Source of the DNA: Wurfbainia villosa | Taxonomy: Eukaryota; Streptophyta; Magnoliopsida; Zingiberales; Zingiberaceae | Length of the DNA: 64,000 bases | NCBI GenBank assembly: GCA_025175895.1 | Contig: CM046007.1 | Span: 29,655,913-29,719,912, forward strand | Reading direction: 5' to 3' | Shown here: piece by piece, positions 34,063 to 45,305 of the stretch | Layout: every line of letters starts with the position of its first letter | Numbering within the stretch: position 1 is the stretch's first letter | The notes under the pieces: model-generated | The model's database searches: none | What the model was told of the DNA's origin: nothing | What the model saw: only the letters and a program-made list of their open reading frames with translations | Translations under genes and position numbers: made by a program

Positions 34063-35470
34063 TGATGCACACGAACGCGACCTCAAATCTCGCGATGGAG
34101 AACGTCGAGGACTCGAAGCGCATGCTCGTGCTCAATGCCCATAAGTGCACAGATGTCATCAAGTAATAAAAGATTATCGATCCAACAGGGACTGAGATTC
34201 GAGTACTGATTTGTTCAGTGGATGAAATTGTTCGGAACTAAAATATAAAGGTTTCGATTGCAAGGGTTGTCGGTGGACTAAACTCTAGTAGGTGTCACGC
34301 GGAGGAAGAAAGGAGCATGCCAAGATCTTTAAAAGGGATTCTAGGACTTCGGTTTCGCTTGTGTGTCGCAAAACATGCTATCAACTGGGTATTGTCTAAA
34401 CGTCTAGCTATAGTTTTGTGGAAAGGACATCATACATTCTCTCGATGAGCCACCGCATCTATCGGGAGCTATCTCTGCCTTACAAGGATGGGATAGGCGG
34501 TACGAGGATGCCAAATCAATCCCTGCGACGAACCATTTCCAGTTCCATTGCATCCTTCTATCCACGGTTACAGGAGATCAAGTTTACCCCTAAGTTCCTT
34601 GTATAAATCCCCTAAATCTTAGATACGAGGGTTTTCACCCCTTGTATCGCCTAAGCACAGCAGGTAGAAAACCAAATACGCATAGATATTGGTATAAACA
34701 ATTTCCAATTGCAAATTCAAACTCAAAAACAGAATTCAATTTGAAGCAACATATCATGCGTACACAAGCTACTCACTAATCCTAGAATCGAAGGAACTAC
34801 TTCATATATAGAAGAGGAGAATCACAAGGCATGTTCATGTTCGAATATATCAAAAATAAAATGCAAGAACAAGAGGTTACAATGCTGATGTGGCCTTCTC
34901 TCCGGCATTGAAGTGCAGAACTTGGATCTTCGACGGCGTTCTTCCTCCCCGTTGTAAGTTTCCGAAGCTTTTTAGGGCTTTGGTGTGCCATCCCAGCCGT
35001 CGTGCCTCCCCCCTAGGGTTTGGGAGCCCTAGGGCGGCTCCCTCGTGATACCTGGGGTTTGGGGCAGAGCTTCCTTTATATAGACATCATGTTGGATCGC
35101 TGTGAAACCTAAAAAATAATCGACTCGCGTCGGAATCGCGCAGCGCCACACGGTCGTGTGTTTTCACATGGTCAGGCCGTGTGTGGCACTGGGGTGGCCG
35201 ATTTCGCCCCTTGGACACGACCGTGTGTAACCACACGCCCTGGCTGTGTCCCCTTCTGCGTCTAGCTGCAAAATGCCCTTCTTTTGCTCCAAAAGTGCGC
35301 ATTTTCCCACGAAATGCTATCATGCATACAAAAGTACAAAGAGCATGTCTCCGAACCAGAAAATAGGAAATGCATGTAAAACAAAGTGACATATGCATGA
35401 AACTAACATAAAATGTAATGAGATGTGAGCGAAAATTACTCCTAAAATCATATATGTTTTGCTCACATCA
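34063..35470 (-). repeat. Element E 3' LTR
   Basis: TATA box TATATAAAG at about 35074-35083. CACACGGTCGTGTG-type palindromes at 35147-35249. Confidence 0.9.
35147..35249. promoter_or_regulatory. Paired CACGACCGTG palindromes, E 3' LTR
   Basis: Centres near 35153, 35174, 35221 and 35240: two pairs, each about 20 bp apart, 65-170 bp upstream of the TATA box. Partner LTR: 40831-40938. Confidence 0.8.
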
Positions 35471-36899
35471 CTTCCCCTAGACTTAAATCTTTAATTATCC
35501 TCAAGCAAACCTCAATGCCATGAAATTTTAAAAGGATATTGTTTCATACTTAGCATGTTAACTAAATTTATCAAGTGGTATTTGTAATCAAAGCAAAATA
35601 AATATATTCTAGAAATTCACTAAATTAGCTCCTTGTGCTTGTGCTAAGCAAATCATTATTAGGGGATACTCGTTCCATGGTGAGTTAAGTCGTCATCCTA
35701 TAGCTTTCCTAAGGTCTCCGGCTCTTAGGCACTTACCTGCCCAAAGCGAGGGTCGTTCCCTAGATCTAACACAAAGTCTCAAAGGCGTGCTCAGTATTGA
35801 GAGAAATTGGTAGGTGTTTCCCCAGTAACCTAACTCGGTCTCAAAGGGGCACCTAGTTATTTCCACCAACGACAACTATTTTTTATCCCTCATAATCTCT
35901 CTCTTTTTTTTCTCTTTTCTTTTTTTCTCTTTTTTTCTCTTTTCTTTTCCTTTCTCTCTTTTATTTTTCGGCTCACTAGGATTTTGATTTTTCCGAATGG
36001 GCTTACACAATTCGAGCATCTCCAGTAACTAAAATGCTAGTCTTAGGGTCACCTGTGGATTCCAAAGTACTAGACTACTGTGATGAATCATAACTAGGTA
36101 TGTACTAGACTCTCCCTTTCAGAATGTTCGACATTCGTAGGTGTAAAAATAGAAGTCAACCAGTGTAAGTCTAGATTATCCATTCAAAGCCAATAAAATA
36201 AAATACCATGAGGTAAATGAAGTTACACTACTCATGGAAACAACTCATGAAGAAAAATCTAAAAAATACTACTGAGACAGCTTTACATATAGCAAAAATT
36301 AAGTGCTAAAAGAAACTCAACCACCTATGCATGAACAAATGAATGCCAACAATGATGCAAATGTCAGGAAAGAAACTACTACTAGAAATAAAATAAAATT
36401 TGGGGTCCCCCCCAAACTTAAATGAAAGTATACCTCTAGTATGGTGGATGAGGTGGAAAGTCTGGAAGCCTTAGCATCTTGGGATCCTGGGAGAACTTGC
36501 TGCTGAGCCGCTGATGCCACATGTACACGTGGTCAATCTGAGAGCTAGTGAATGCAATAGTTGCTCGGTGCTCCTCCTCCCTAGCCCACTGTGCCTGCTG
36601 GGCATGCATGTTCTACTGCATCTCCTAGCGGTAGGCGGCCTCATCCTAGCGACGGGCAGCCTTCTCCTGGAAGTAGATGCGGGCCTCGTCGTAGAACTCC
36701 TCAGCCCATTGAAAGTGCTCCCGGAAGCCCTGGAACTCCACCTACGTGTGGGCGCTCTGCTCCTCCCATCGCTACCTCTGTGTCTGTTGCTCGGCGTATA
36801 TATCGTCGAGGCACGATCGGAACTCCTAGAAATCATAGGTCGATGTACCTGCATCCTTCTCAAAAAGTAGAAAAAGGTGGTGGTGCAGGTACAGGCTCA
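35471..36899 (-). other. Element E 3' region and coiled-coil-coding remnant
   Basis: 35893-35965 is an almost pure pyrimidine run on the plus strand (polypurine in element sense). 36870-36470 (minus) looks like a broken coding tail rich in Arg/Glu/Gln (EEQSAHT, FYDEARIYFQEKAARR) with many stops, perhaps the coiled-coil end of the ORF at 36902-37981. The remainder shows nothing I can name. Confidence 0.45.
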
Positions 36900-36901
36900 T
36901 G

Positions 36902-37981
36902 TCAACGTGGACTAGGTGGGCTCCTATGCATGTGTGGACTGGAGGGAGAGTGATGTAAAGGGGGAGAGATGGGCGCCGATGTGGATGGTCCCTCGTGTGG
37001 CAGGGACTCCACTATCAGGTCCAAGCGCCAGTTGGCGCATGTGGTGATGGTGGTGCGATCAGGGTCGGGAAGCCTAAGGGTCGTCAGGTTTTTCCTTACA
37101 AAGCATAAGGAGTGTCCCTCTCTTACAATCATCTTCATCGTCATACACACTCCTAGGTTGATTCTAGGGTTCCCCTCTATACTCTCTAATGCAGTGTAAT
37201 TGTACCCCATCCTATGGCAAATGTGGGTAAGTAGGCCTCCCACATTAATCTCTCCTTTTGCTGCTTTGCTCGTCTTCACTAAGTGTATGATGAAGTGGGA
37301 CTCTACATCGATGCTACTCCTTTCTTGTAGCATGTCTCAGAGGCAAAGCAGCTCGCTAGCTCTTACTACACCGTCACTCTCCCCACGGCTAAATATAGTA
37401 TTGGTCATAATTCGGTGGAGGTATCGTAAAATGGGGTTTTGGAGAGGCGATGCTTTAGCCCTAGAAGGGTCATAAGCGTGCTCCCCCGTTAACTCGGTCC
37501 AAAATATCCGAGAGTTAAACCCAATAGGGGTTCTTTTCTCTCCCCCACTCGGCAAGCCAAAGCATGAATTCCATTGGTGGAGGGTTCATTCATGCTCAAT
37601 GTTAAATATCCTAAAAGTTATCCTACCCTCTTCGCTCTCTCTACCCATTAAAATTTCCGCCTCTAAGGAGCTCAAAAATTCTAGAACTATCCTAGGGTAG
37701 GTTGGGTGTCTTATTCCCATTATCTATTCCCACCCCATTTTTGCAAATAAGGCTTGAGTGTCACCCAACAACCCTAAGAACTCTAGCAAATCTTCATTAA
37801 GGTACCTAGTAGCAGTGAGTTTACGAGTAGAGAGCATATTATATCTATCTCTATGTTCATTGTTGCGAAAAAGAAGGATTGGTAGAGCGTTACCCTCCTC
37901 CGGAGCTTAAGGGGTGTCGATTCTCCTTGCTCGTCGCTCCGAAGCACCGGATTGAGGTGTCACATGCTTGGTCCTCCTCAT
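36902..37981 (-). pseudogene. Element E ORF, ATHILA ORF-1-like, in-frame stops
   Basis: Starts at ATG 37981-37979 with a basic N-terminus (MRRTKHV) and stays in one frame down to 36902, broken by at least five stop codons (for example near 37908, 37587 and 37335). Motifs: NEDLLEFLGLLGDTQALFAKMGW, INVGGLLTHICHRMG, INLGVCMTMKMI, then a Pro/Ser-rich tail (SPPSPHMHRSPP). I read it as a member of the plant retrotransposon ATHILA ORF-1 family. Its function is unknown. Layout parallels ORF3 of Sirevirus A: basic start, globular domain, Pro-rich linker, coiled coil. An internal palindrome array lies 140 bp upstream. Confidence 0.55.
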
Positions 37982-38127
37982 CCTTGATTCTTTTGGCTTC
38001 CTTGAAGGTTAGAAAGGCTTCTAGGTGGTGCAGAAGAAGAATCCACACGGCTTGGGCAAGAAAAATCGAAGCACACGGTGCAAATGGGGCGAAAACACAT
38101 GGCTTGCCCTACTTAACCCTTGCGCGA

Positions 38128-38215
38128 CACGACCGTGTGAAAACACACGACCAGGCCGTGTGTGCCTCGGGTCGGTCAAGCACAACCGTGGGAAAACACA
38201 CGGCCAGGCCGTGTG
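38128..38215. promoter_or_regulatory. Internal phased palindrome array of element E
   Basis: CACGACCGTG, CACACGACCAGGCCGTGTG, CACAACCGTG and CACACGGCCAGGCCGTGTG with centres at 38132.5, 38153, 38185.5 and 38206: two pairs of exactly 20.5 bp. Located between the Gag-tail ORF and the next ORF. Confidence 0.8.
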
Positions 38216-38482
38216 TCCCCTTTTTTCTCCCCTTTTTGCACAACGGTCCGAATTTTCTCATACGCTTCCCCGTGTAAGCTAATATGGATTTTATTTTTAC
38301 CTAGCAAAGTTCTCTTATGGTCCTAATGCTAACCGAAATGGAAATCAAAGTTCAAATTAACTAAATGCATGCAATGCAATCAAAGGGAAACCTAAAAACT
38401 AAACTTGGGTTGCCTTCCAAGAAGCGCTTTGTTTAAGGTCTTTTAGCTCGACCTTATTCCTATGTTTCATTTAAGGCATTTG

Positions 38483-38690
38483 AATCTTGCTTGTGGGGGA
38501 GCAAGATATTTGCTCACCTTATTCCTCTTGTCTGGTGGTCCTCTATCGCTATATCCCTTAAATCTTGCTCGTGGAGGGGTCAAATACTTTCTCACCTTTC
38601 ACTTCCTACCTTTTGGTCCTCCATTACTATATCTTTTAAATCTTCCTCGTGAAGGGGCAAGATACTTGTGCGCTGCTTTCCTTGACTCGA
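38483..38690 (-). repeat. 78-bp tandem repeat encoding basic 26-residue units
   Basis: Starts at 38483, 38561 and 38639. In element sense the units read KYLAPSRGRFKRYSNGGP-like, Lys/Arg-rich, at the end of the acidic ORF 38599-39069. Confidence 0.75.
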
Positions 38691-39660
38691 GGTTGAACAT
38701 TCTTAGTCTCAACGAATCATCAATAGTTTGATCATTATATTCTAAATGCTGTAAATAATTTAACTCACCATAGACATCCTCACCAAAAGATTGATTAGTA
38801 TATTCTATTATGTCGAATGAAATTTTATCATTATCAATCACCAAAAGGGTTTTGTTACTAGTAACTAAAGTTTCAGTGAGGGTTAAGGTAGGCTCTTCTA
38901 GATCCTTGAGGTTAGGAGGTGTTTTAATTGAAGCAATGCACTCCTTGATTAAAGTATCAATTAAATAATCCTCAAGTTCTTCTTCAAGTGGTGATTGAAT
39001 GAATTGCCCTTCTTTACTTCCTATGTCATCTACGTCTTCCTCATCCATTCGCTCAAAGTGAGTCTCCACCCTATTAGGCGTGATCCAATCATTAAAGTCA
39101 CCTTCTAGTCATTTGGTTTCTTCTCTTGCTAGATCTTGTTCCATAATCTCCGCAAATTGTTGGCTATGCTCCTCGCATTCCCTAGTAAAATTATCTAGCG
39201 GCTTCTAAGCATGGTAACTCATAGCTCTCGTTCTCATTTTGGAAACAATATTGAGTCTCTGTCTGCGAATGCCACCGTCGGAATTCAGCGTTCGTCGCTT
39301 GTTACGTTTGAATGAAATCTTCCATCATTTGCTCCAGTCGGGATTTAGGCGGACAATATTGAGGGTTTAAGTAGCCATGGTCATAATTATATAAATAGGA
39401 ATCATCTTGTGGCCACGCATTGTAATTGTAGGTGACATCTTCTTTTTCAAATTGTGAAGGTTCGAATATATCCGGACAATTATTAATAGTATGTCATATT
39501 TCACCACAATGCTCATAATAAATGTTACCAAAACTTACAATATTAAATTGACCATAATCATGAGTAAAAACATGCATCGTTATATGCAGGAAATTATAAA
39601 TAAGGAAAGAACAACTCAATAAACAAAACTGAAAAAAAATAAAATAAAACAAAACAAGAA
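38599..39660 (-). pseudogene. Element E Gag-tail-like region
   Basis: 39480-39270 reads through stops as LEQMMEDFIQTQQATN, the same motif type as element F (LEKFLQLAIAATN). 39069-38599 is open for 156 codons, acidic at first (MDEEDVDDIGSKEGQF) and basic at the end. No zinc knuckle or protease motif is seen. Relationship to Athila Gag is inferred from the motif and PBS. Confidence 0.5.
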
Positions 39661-39747
39661 AAGTAAATCTATCCTAAGTCCGATCCAATTATCCACTTCT
39701 CAATTCAATATCGAATCGATCAGTTCCCGACAACGGCAGTAAAAACT

Positions 39748-41156
39748 TGATGCACGCGAATGCGACCTCAAATCTCATGACAGAGACCATCAAGGACTCA
39801 AAGCGCGCGCTCACGCTCAACACCCGCGAGTGTATGGATGTCGTCAAGTAATAAAAGATTATCGATCCCACATGGACTGAGATTCGAGTACCGATTTGTT
39901 CAGTGGGTGAAATTGTTCGGAAGTAAAATCTAAAGGTTTCGATTGAGAGGGTTGTCGGTGGACTAAACTCTAGTACGATGTCACACAGAGGAAGAAAGGA
40001 GCGTGCCGAGATCTTTAAAAGGGATTCTAGGACTTCGGTTTCGCTTGTGTGTCGCAAAACATGCTATCAACTGAGTGTTGTCTAAACGTCTAGCTATGGT
40101 TTTGTGGAAGGGACATCATACACTCTCCCGATGAGCCACCGCATCTATCGGGAGCTATCTCTGCCTTAAAAGGACGGGATAAGTGTACAAGGATGTCAAA
40201 TTAATCCCTGCGATGAATCGTTTCCAGTTCCATTACATCCTTTTACCCACGGTTACAGGAGATCAGGTTTACCCCCTAGGTTCCTTGTATAAATCCCCTA
40301 AATCTTAGATACGAAGGTTGTCACCCCTCGTATCGCCTAAGCACAGCAAGCAGAAACCAAATACGCATAGATATTGGTATAAACAATTTCCAATTGCAAA
40401 TTCAAACTCAAAAATAGAATTCAATTTGAAGCAACATGTCATGCGTTCACAAGCTACTCCCTAATTCTAGAATCGAAGGAACTACTTCATATATAGAAGA
40501 GGAGAATCATAAGGCATTTTCATGTTTGAATATATCAGAAATAAAATGCAAGAACAAGAGGTTACAATAACGATGTGTCCTTCTCTTCGGCGTTGAAGTG
40601 CAGAACTTGGATCTCCGACGGCGTTCTTCATCCCCATTGCGAGTTCCCGAAGCTTTTTAGGACTTCGGTGTGTCATCCCAACCATCGTGCCTCCCCCCTA
40701 GGGTTTGAGAGCCCTAGGGTGGCTCCCTCGTGATACTTGGGGTTTGGGGCGGAGCTTCCTTTATATAGACATCATGTCGGATCGTTGCGAAACCTGGAAA
40801 ATAATCGACTCGGGTCGGAATCGTGCAATGTCACATGGTCGTGTGTTTCCACATAGCCAAGACGTGTGTGGCACTAGGGTGGCCGATTTCGCCCCTTGGA
40901 CACGGCCGTGTGTAGCCACATGCCCTGGTCGTGTCCCCTTTTGCATCTAGCTGCAAAATACCCTTATTTTGCTTCGAAAGTGCGCATTTTCCCCACGAAA
41001 TGCTATCCTGCACGCAAAAGTACAAAGAGCAGGTCTCCGAACCAGAAAATAGAAAATGCATGCAAAACAAAGTGACATATCCATGAAACTAACATAAAAT
41101 GTAATGAGATGTGAGCGAAAACTACTCCTAAAATCCTATATGTTTTGCCCACATCA
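39748..41156 (-). repeat. Element E 5' LTR
   Basis: Pairs with 34063-35470. TATA box near 40759-40768, palindromes 40831-40938. Confidence 0.9.
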
Positions 41157-42528
41157 CATTCTAATCGATTCAAGTCTAGCTACGGGAGCATATGTTTCAT
41201 CATAGTCTAACCCCTCTACTTGACTAAATCCTTTAGCAACTAACTAGCTTTATTCCTAACAACTTCTCCTTTATCATCAAGTTTTTTTCGAATACCCACC
41301 TTGTCCCAATTATTGTTTTTTCCTTAGGTGGGGGTACTAATTCCCAAACTTGACTCCTAGTAAATTGAGCTAACTCTTCTTGCATGACTATAATCCAATC
41401 GGGATTAAGAAGAGTTTGTTCAATTATTTTGGGTTCAATTTTTGAGATGAGTGAAATTTGACTTAGGTTTCTATAGGATGCTCTAGTTTGAACCCCTAAA
41501 TTGGCATCGCCTATTACTTGATCAATAGGATGATTTGCTTGTAACCTAAATTGATTTGGGTTAGGATCTACACTAGATTCATTTTGTGAGTTAGATTCGG
41601 GTCTAGAGTTAGATTCAGATCAAGAGTAAGGTTCATTCATCAATTCTAATTCAGGTTTTGTAGTTTTGTTTTCTTCATCAAATACTACGTTGATTATTTC
41701 TTCGATTGTTAAGGGTTCATTGTTATACACTCTATATGCTTTACTAGTGGTTGAGTATCCTAGAAAGGTTCTGACACTAGTTTTATTGGTGAATTCCCCT
41801 AAGTAATCCTTAGTATTTAATATGTGTGCCCTACATCCAAAAATCCTAAAATACTTAATGTTGGATAGTTTTTTGTAATAGATTTCATATGATGTTTTAA
41901 GGTGTCTTTTAACTAATAGAATCCTATTTTGAACATAGCAGGTCGTATTGACCGCTTCTGCCCAAAACCTAATAGGTAAATTGAATTCGTTTAACATAGT
42001 CCTAGTGGCTTCTTGTAGGGTTCTATTCTTATGTTCAACTAGACCGTTTTGTTGAGGAGTCTTAGGGCAGGAAAACTCATGGTGATACCCGTTTTGGTTA
42101 CAAAAGTCAGTGAACATATGGTTTTCGAATTCACCGTCATGATCACTTCTAATTCTTTTTATCTTAAGGTTATTTTCATTTTCTAATAGTTTGCATAAAT
42201 TGGTGAGTTGATCTAAGATTTCACTTTTATGTTTTAAAAACCTAACTCATGTGAACTTAGAGTAGTCATCGACTATAACTAGATAGTATAGGCTTCCGTT
42301 TAGTGACTTGGCTCCATGAGAGTCAAAAAGGTCTAAGTGTAGGAGCTCAAGTACACTTTTTGTTCTTTCTTGGTTAGTTAGTTGATATGAAGTCCTAGTT
42401 TATTTATCTTGTTGACAAGCATTACATATTTTATTTTCCAAGTTGTTTAGGTTGGGTAGACCTCTAATTAAACAACTCTGACTCATTTTGTATGTGAGTC
42501 TTGGATGAGAGTGACCGAGTTGTCAGTG
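41157..42528 (-). pseudogene. Sirevirus C integrase and RT N-terminal part
   Basis: Integrase motifs: CNACQQDK, LLHLDLFDSHG, RSDHDGEFENHMF, PQQNGLVEHKNRTLQEA (triad D, D, E present), FWAEAVNTTCYVQNR. Then the acidic linker and RT start (41157-41420) with stops. Open for 165 codons at 42117-41620. A stop follows EESWL near 42528, at the same Trp position as in element A. Confidence 0.88.
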
Positions 42529-42994
42529 CTACAACCAGGATTCCTCTTGTTGTATCATTAGACACTTGGTTGAGGAGTTAGGTAAGTTAATTGTATAGAT
42601 ACTACTATTCCTAGTTCCCTTAAGTATAGTTTTTGAGGTATCACTATTTTTAATTAGGCATTCATTTTGTAAGAAGATGATCTTATAGTTGTTGTCACAC
42701 AATTGGCCAACACTAAGGAGATTAAATTCAAAATGTTCAACTAAAAGTACATTACGAATTATAAAGTTCGAGTTTAGCTCAATATCACCTGAACCGATGA
42801 TTTTGAGCTTCCCGTTGTTTCCGAATGCTACCGATCCTTGGTTTTTGAATTTGAGCTTCAAAAAATTTAGTCGGTCTCCGATCATGTGTCGGGAGTACCC
42901 ACTGTCCAACATCCATTGATCCTACACATATAGTAGTTGGATCGTATATTGGAATTTTAAGATTTGGTTGAAAATTTTTAATCCTAGGAATCAC
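42529..42994 (-). pseudogene. Sirevirus C protease
   Basis: Active-site motif LDSGYSRHMIGD near 42910, with Tyr where Sirevirus A has Cys. Downstream FNLLSVGQLCDNNYKI and CLMIQQEESWL. Open for 127 codons (42912-42529). The segment before it (42994-42913) is in another frame. Confidence 0.82.
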
Positions 42995-43500
42995 CTCACC
43001 CTTTCTATATGATCAAACAAGTAACCTTATATGTTTTGTGAGATGACTTTAATTTTACTTGATTAAGTTTAGTGATTTGAAGATAATCAATCTTGGGTTA
43101 GATTCGGATTTAACCCTAAGCTCGTTAAGTAAACTTTTCGAGAAAATGACTTCCAGGTCGTGGCGAGGTACAGAGGCATTCTTTTATCGAAACAATGACC
43201 ACTTCCTTAGACAAAGCCAATTTTAAGAAAATGTTCACTTAAGTTTCTTAAGGTCACTTCCTGGTCTAACTAGTTTAGGATATGGTGAGGTAGCTTCAGT
43301 TAGTTCAACTTAGTCGAGTGTACCAAACTAGATACGCCTTATCCAACTCGGACACACAAGACCTCATTTCCCTAACGTACTATCATCTCGCTGCGTCTTG
43401 ATACTATGTTATCAAGGTTGACTAACTATTGATCCTATCTAGCCGTTCTAAAAGTTAAAACAAAAAAATTAACTAAGCATGCAAAGCTAAATCAAGAAGT
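42995..43500 (-). other. Non-coding spacer between gag and protease of Sirevirus C
   Basis: About 500 bp with no sense ORF, separating the Gag C-terminus from protease. It aligns by eye with 58715-59150 of element D. Could be an intron or an untranslated spacer. Confidence 0.5.
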
Positions 43501-45124
43501 AGAGCACACAAGTTTAGTACTAGCCCCCCTGGACCATTGAACCGATGCGGTCTTTCCACGTAGTAGATTTGGTCCTTGGGAATCCAATACTTGGTGGATT
43601 ATAATTGAGAATTCAAAATAGTCTTAGGGACCCATGCTTGAACTTTTTGTTTATTTTGATTTACAATTGACATATATGATTTGTTCGTTGTGGTTGATCT
43701 AAATCCAAGTCTGACCTTATTGTACACGATCCTTTGCAATCCAAGTAGTAGGTCAAGACCCTTGGATCCCAAAGTAAACCTTTCCAATGATTTCCTAAGG
43801 TCTTGGACTTGCCCTTTCAAGAGAGAGTTCTCCTCTTCAAGTTTTAACTCGAGTTGAGTTCTCCTCTCGAACTTGACTAGTCGAAGAGATTAGGGAGACC
43901 TCATGTTTAAGGAGTTTAACCTCCCTAACTAAGGTTTCGAACTTAGCTAACTTCTTAGTTAAGTACTTAATTGCACTGTATAGAGTATCAATTAATGACC
44001 GACTCACCTTGATTGAATCTTTTGAACTGGATACGGATCCGTGGCTTATCTTGAATTGGAGTTCATTGTTGGATCTGGAATCGGACTCGTAGCTCACTTC
44101 GGGTTCGGATTCGTCTTCGGGCTCGGTTGGCTTGGCCATGAATGCAAGGTTGTTGAGCTCATCCTCTTCCTTCGACGACTCCTCCCAAGTTATGTTGAGC
44201 GCCTTCTTAGATTGTGATGATTTGTTCCTTAGTCTCGGGCACTTCGATTTGATGTGACCCCTCTTGTTGCATTTATAACATTTGTAATTCGAACTTGGTC
44301 GGGTCTCTTTCCTTAGATTGCTTGATGGGTCGTCTTCTACTCTTGATCATCTTTCGAACTAGATTCACTAACTTGGTCTCCATTTCGTCGTTCACCTCCG
44401 ATTCGTACTCTTCTTCTTCTTCTTCGGGAGGTGGTTTGTTCTTTGCCTTCTTCTTCTGACCTGCAACCAAGGCAATACTCTTCTCAATCGGGGCCGATTT
44501 AGACTATTCGTGTAACTCAAATTCGGAAAAAAGCTCATCTAATCTAATTTTAGATAAATCTTTAGATACTTTATAGGCATCAACCATGGATGCCCATAAG
44601 GTGGTCCTAGGAAAAGCGTTCAAGGCATACCTTATTATATCTCGATTCTCGACTTTTTGTCCGATCGAGTGGAGGTCGTTCATGATGTCTTGAATTCTCG
44701 TGTGAAGTTGTGTAGCGGTCTCGTGATCATGCATTTTCAAATTAAATAGTTTATTCAATAACAAATCACGCTTACATACCTTCGTGTCGGTCATTCCTTC
44801 GTGTAGCTCAATGAGCTTGTTCCATATGTCCTTTGCACTGATGAACGGTCTGACTCAGTTGAGTTCCTCTTTGGAGAGCCCACATTGTAGGATATGTGTA
44901 GCTTTTGCATCGGCCTCCACTTGATGCTTCATGGTGTACGTCCATTTGTCACAATCTAGGAACTCGCCGTCTTCGTTGGTTGGTAGCGTGAACCCGGTCT
45001 AGATCACTATCCACATCTCTACTTGAGTTTTAAGGTAGCACTCCATTCGACCCTTCTAGTAATGGAAGTCGTCTCCGTTGTAAAACGGAGGTCGGGCAAT
45101 GCTAAACCCTTCGAGATGGGTTAT
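43501..45124 (-). pseudogene. Sirevirus C Gag, decayed
   Basis: PF14223-type Gag: LQCGLSKEEL, AKDIWNKLIELHEG, CKRDLLLNKLFNLKMHDHET, FPRTTLWASMVDAYK. Intact zinc knuckle CYKCNKRGHIKSKC (about 44236-44276), coiled coil near 43980-43840, end motif YWIPKDQIYYVERP. The start codon position reads ATA where element D has ATG. Several stops, for example near 44504 and 45050. Confidence 0.85.
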
Positions 45125-45290
45125 TCAATAAAACCTCGCACACACAAACATAAAAAACAAACGAATTGTCAAGACTTGGTCTTGGATTAGTAATGCGGGA
45201 TAAAATGACTTAAATTAAAATATGAAATGAAGAACACGAAAATAAAACAAAACGTGCTAGATTGGTGGTTGCACTAAATCTTAGCGCCCC

Positions 45291-45303
45291 CGCTCTGATA
45301 CCA
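45291..45303 (-). other. Primer binding site of Sirevirus C
   Basis: TGGTATCAGAGCG just inside the 5' LTR; canonical initiator-Met tRNA site. Confidence 0.85.
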
Positions 45304-45305
45304 AT

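Larger units (their letters stand above)
34063..41156 (-). mobile_element. Element E, Athila-like Ty3-gypsy derivative without pol
   Basis: 7.1 kb; LTRs 34063-35470 and 39748-41156 (about 1.41 kb, TGATGTGAGC...GTGCATCA). Target duplication CATTC (34058-34062, 41157-41161), PBS TTTTTACTGCCGTTGTCGGG (tRNA-Asp-like, about 39727-39747), PPT CTAGGGGAAG. The 4.3-kb interior encodes a Gag-tail-like region and an ATHILA ORF-1-like protein, but no protease, RT or integrase is visible. Confidence 0.9.

Noticed and set aside
36514..36953. Plus-strand ORFs of 118 and 120 codons in element E
   Set aside because: Antisense to the element, in frames with no family likeness; the sense strand carries the broken coding tail.
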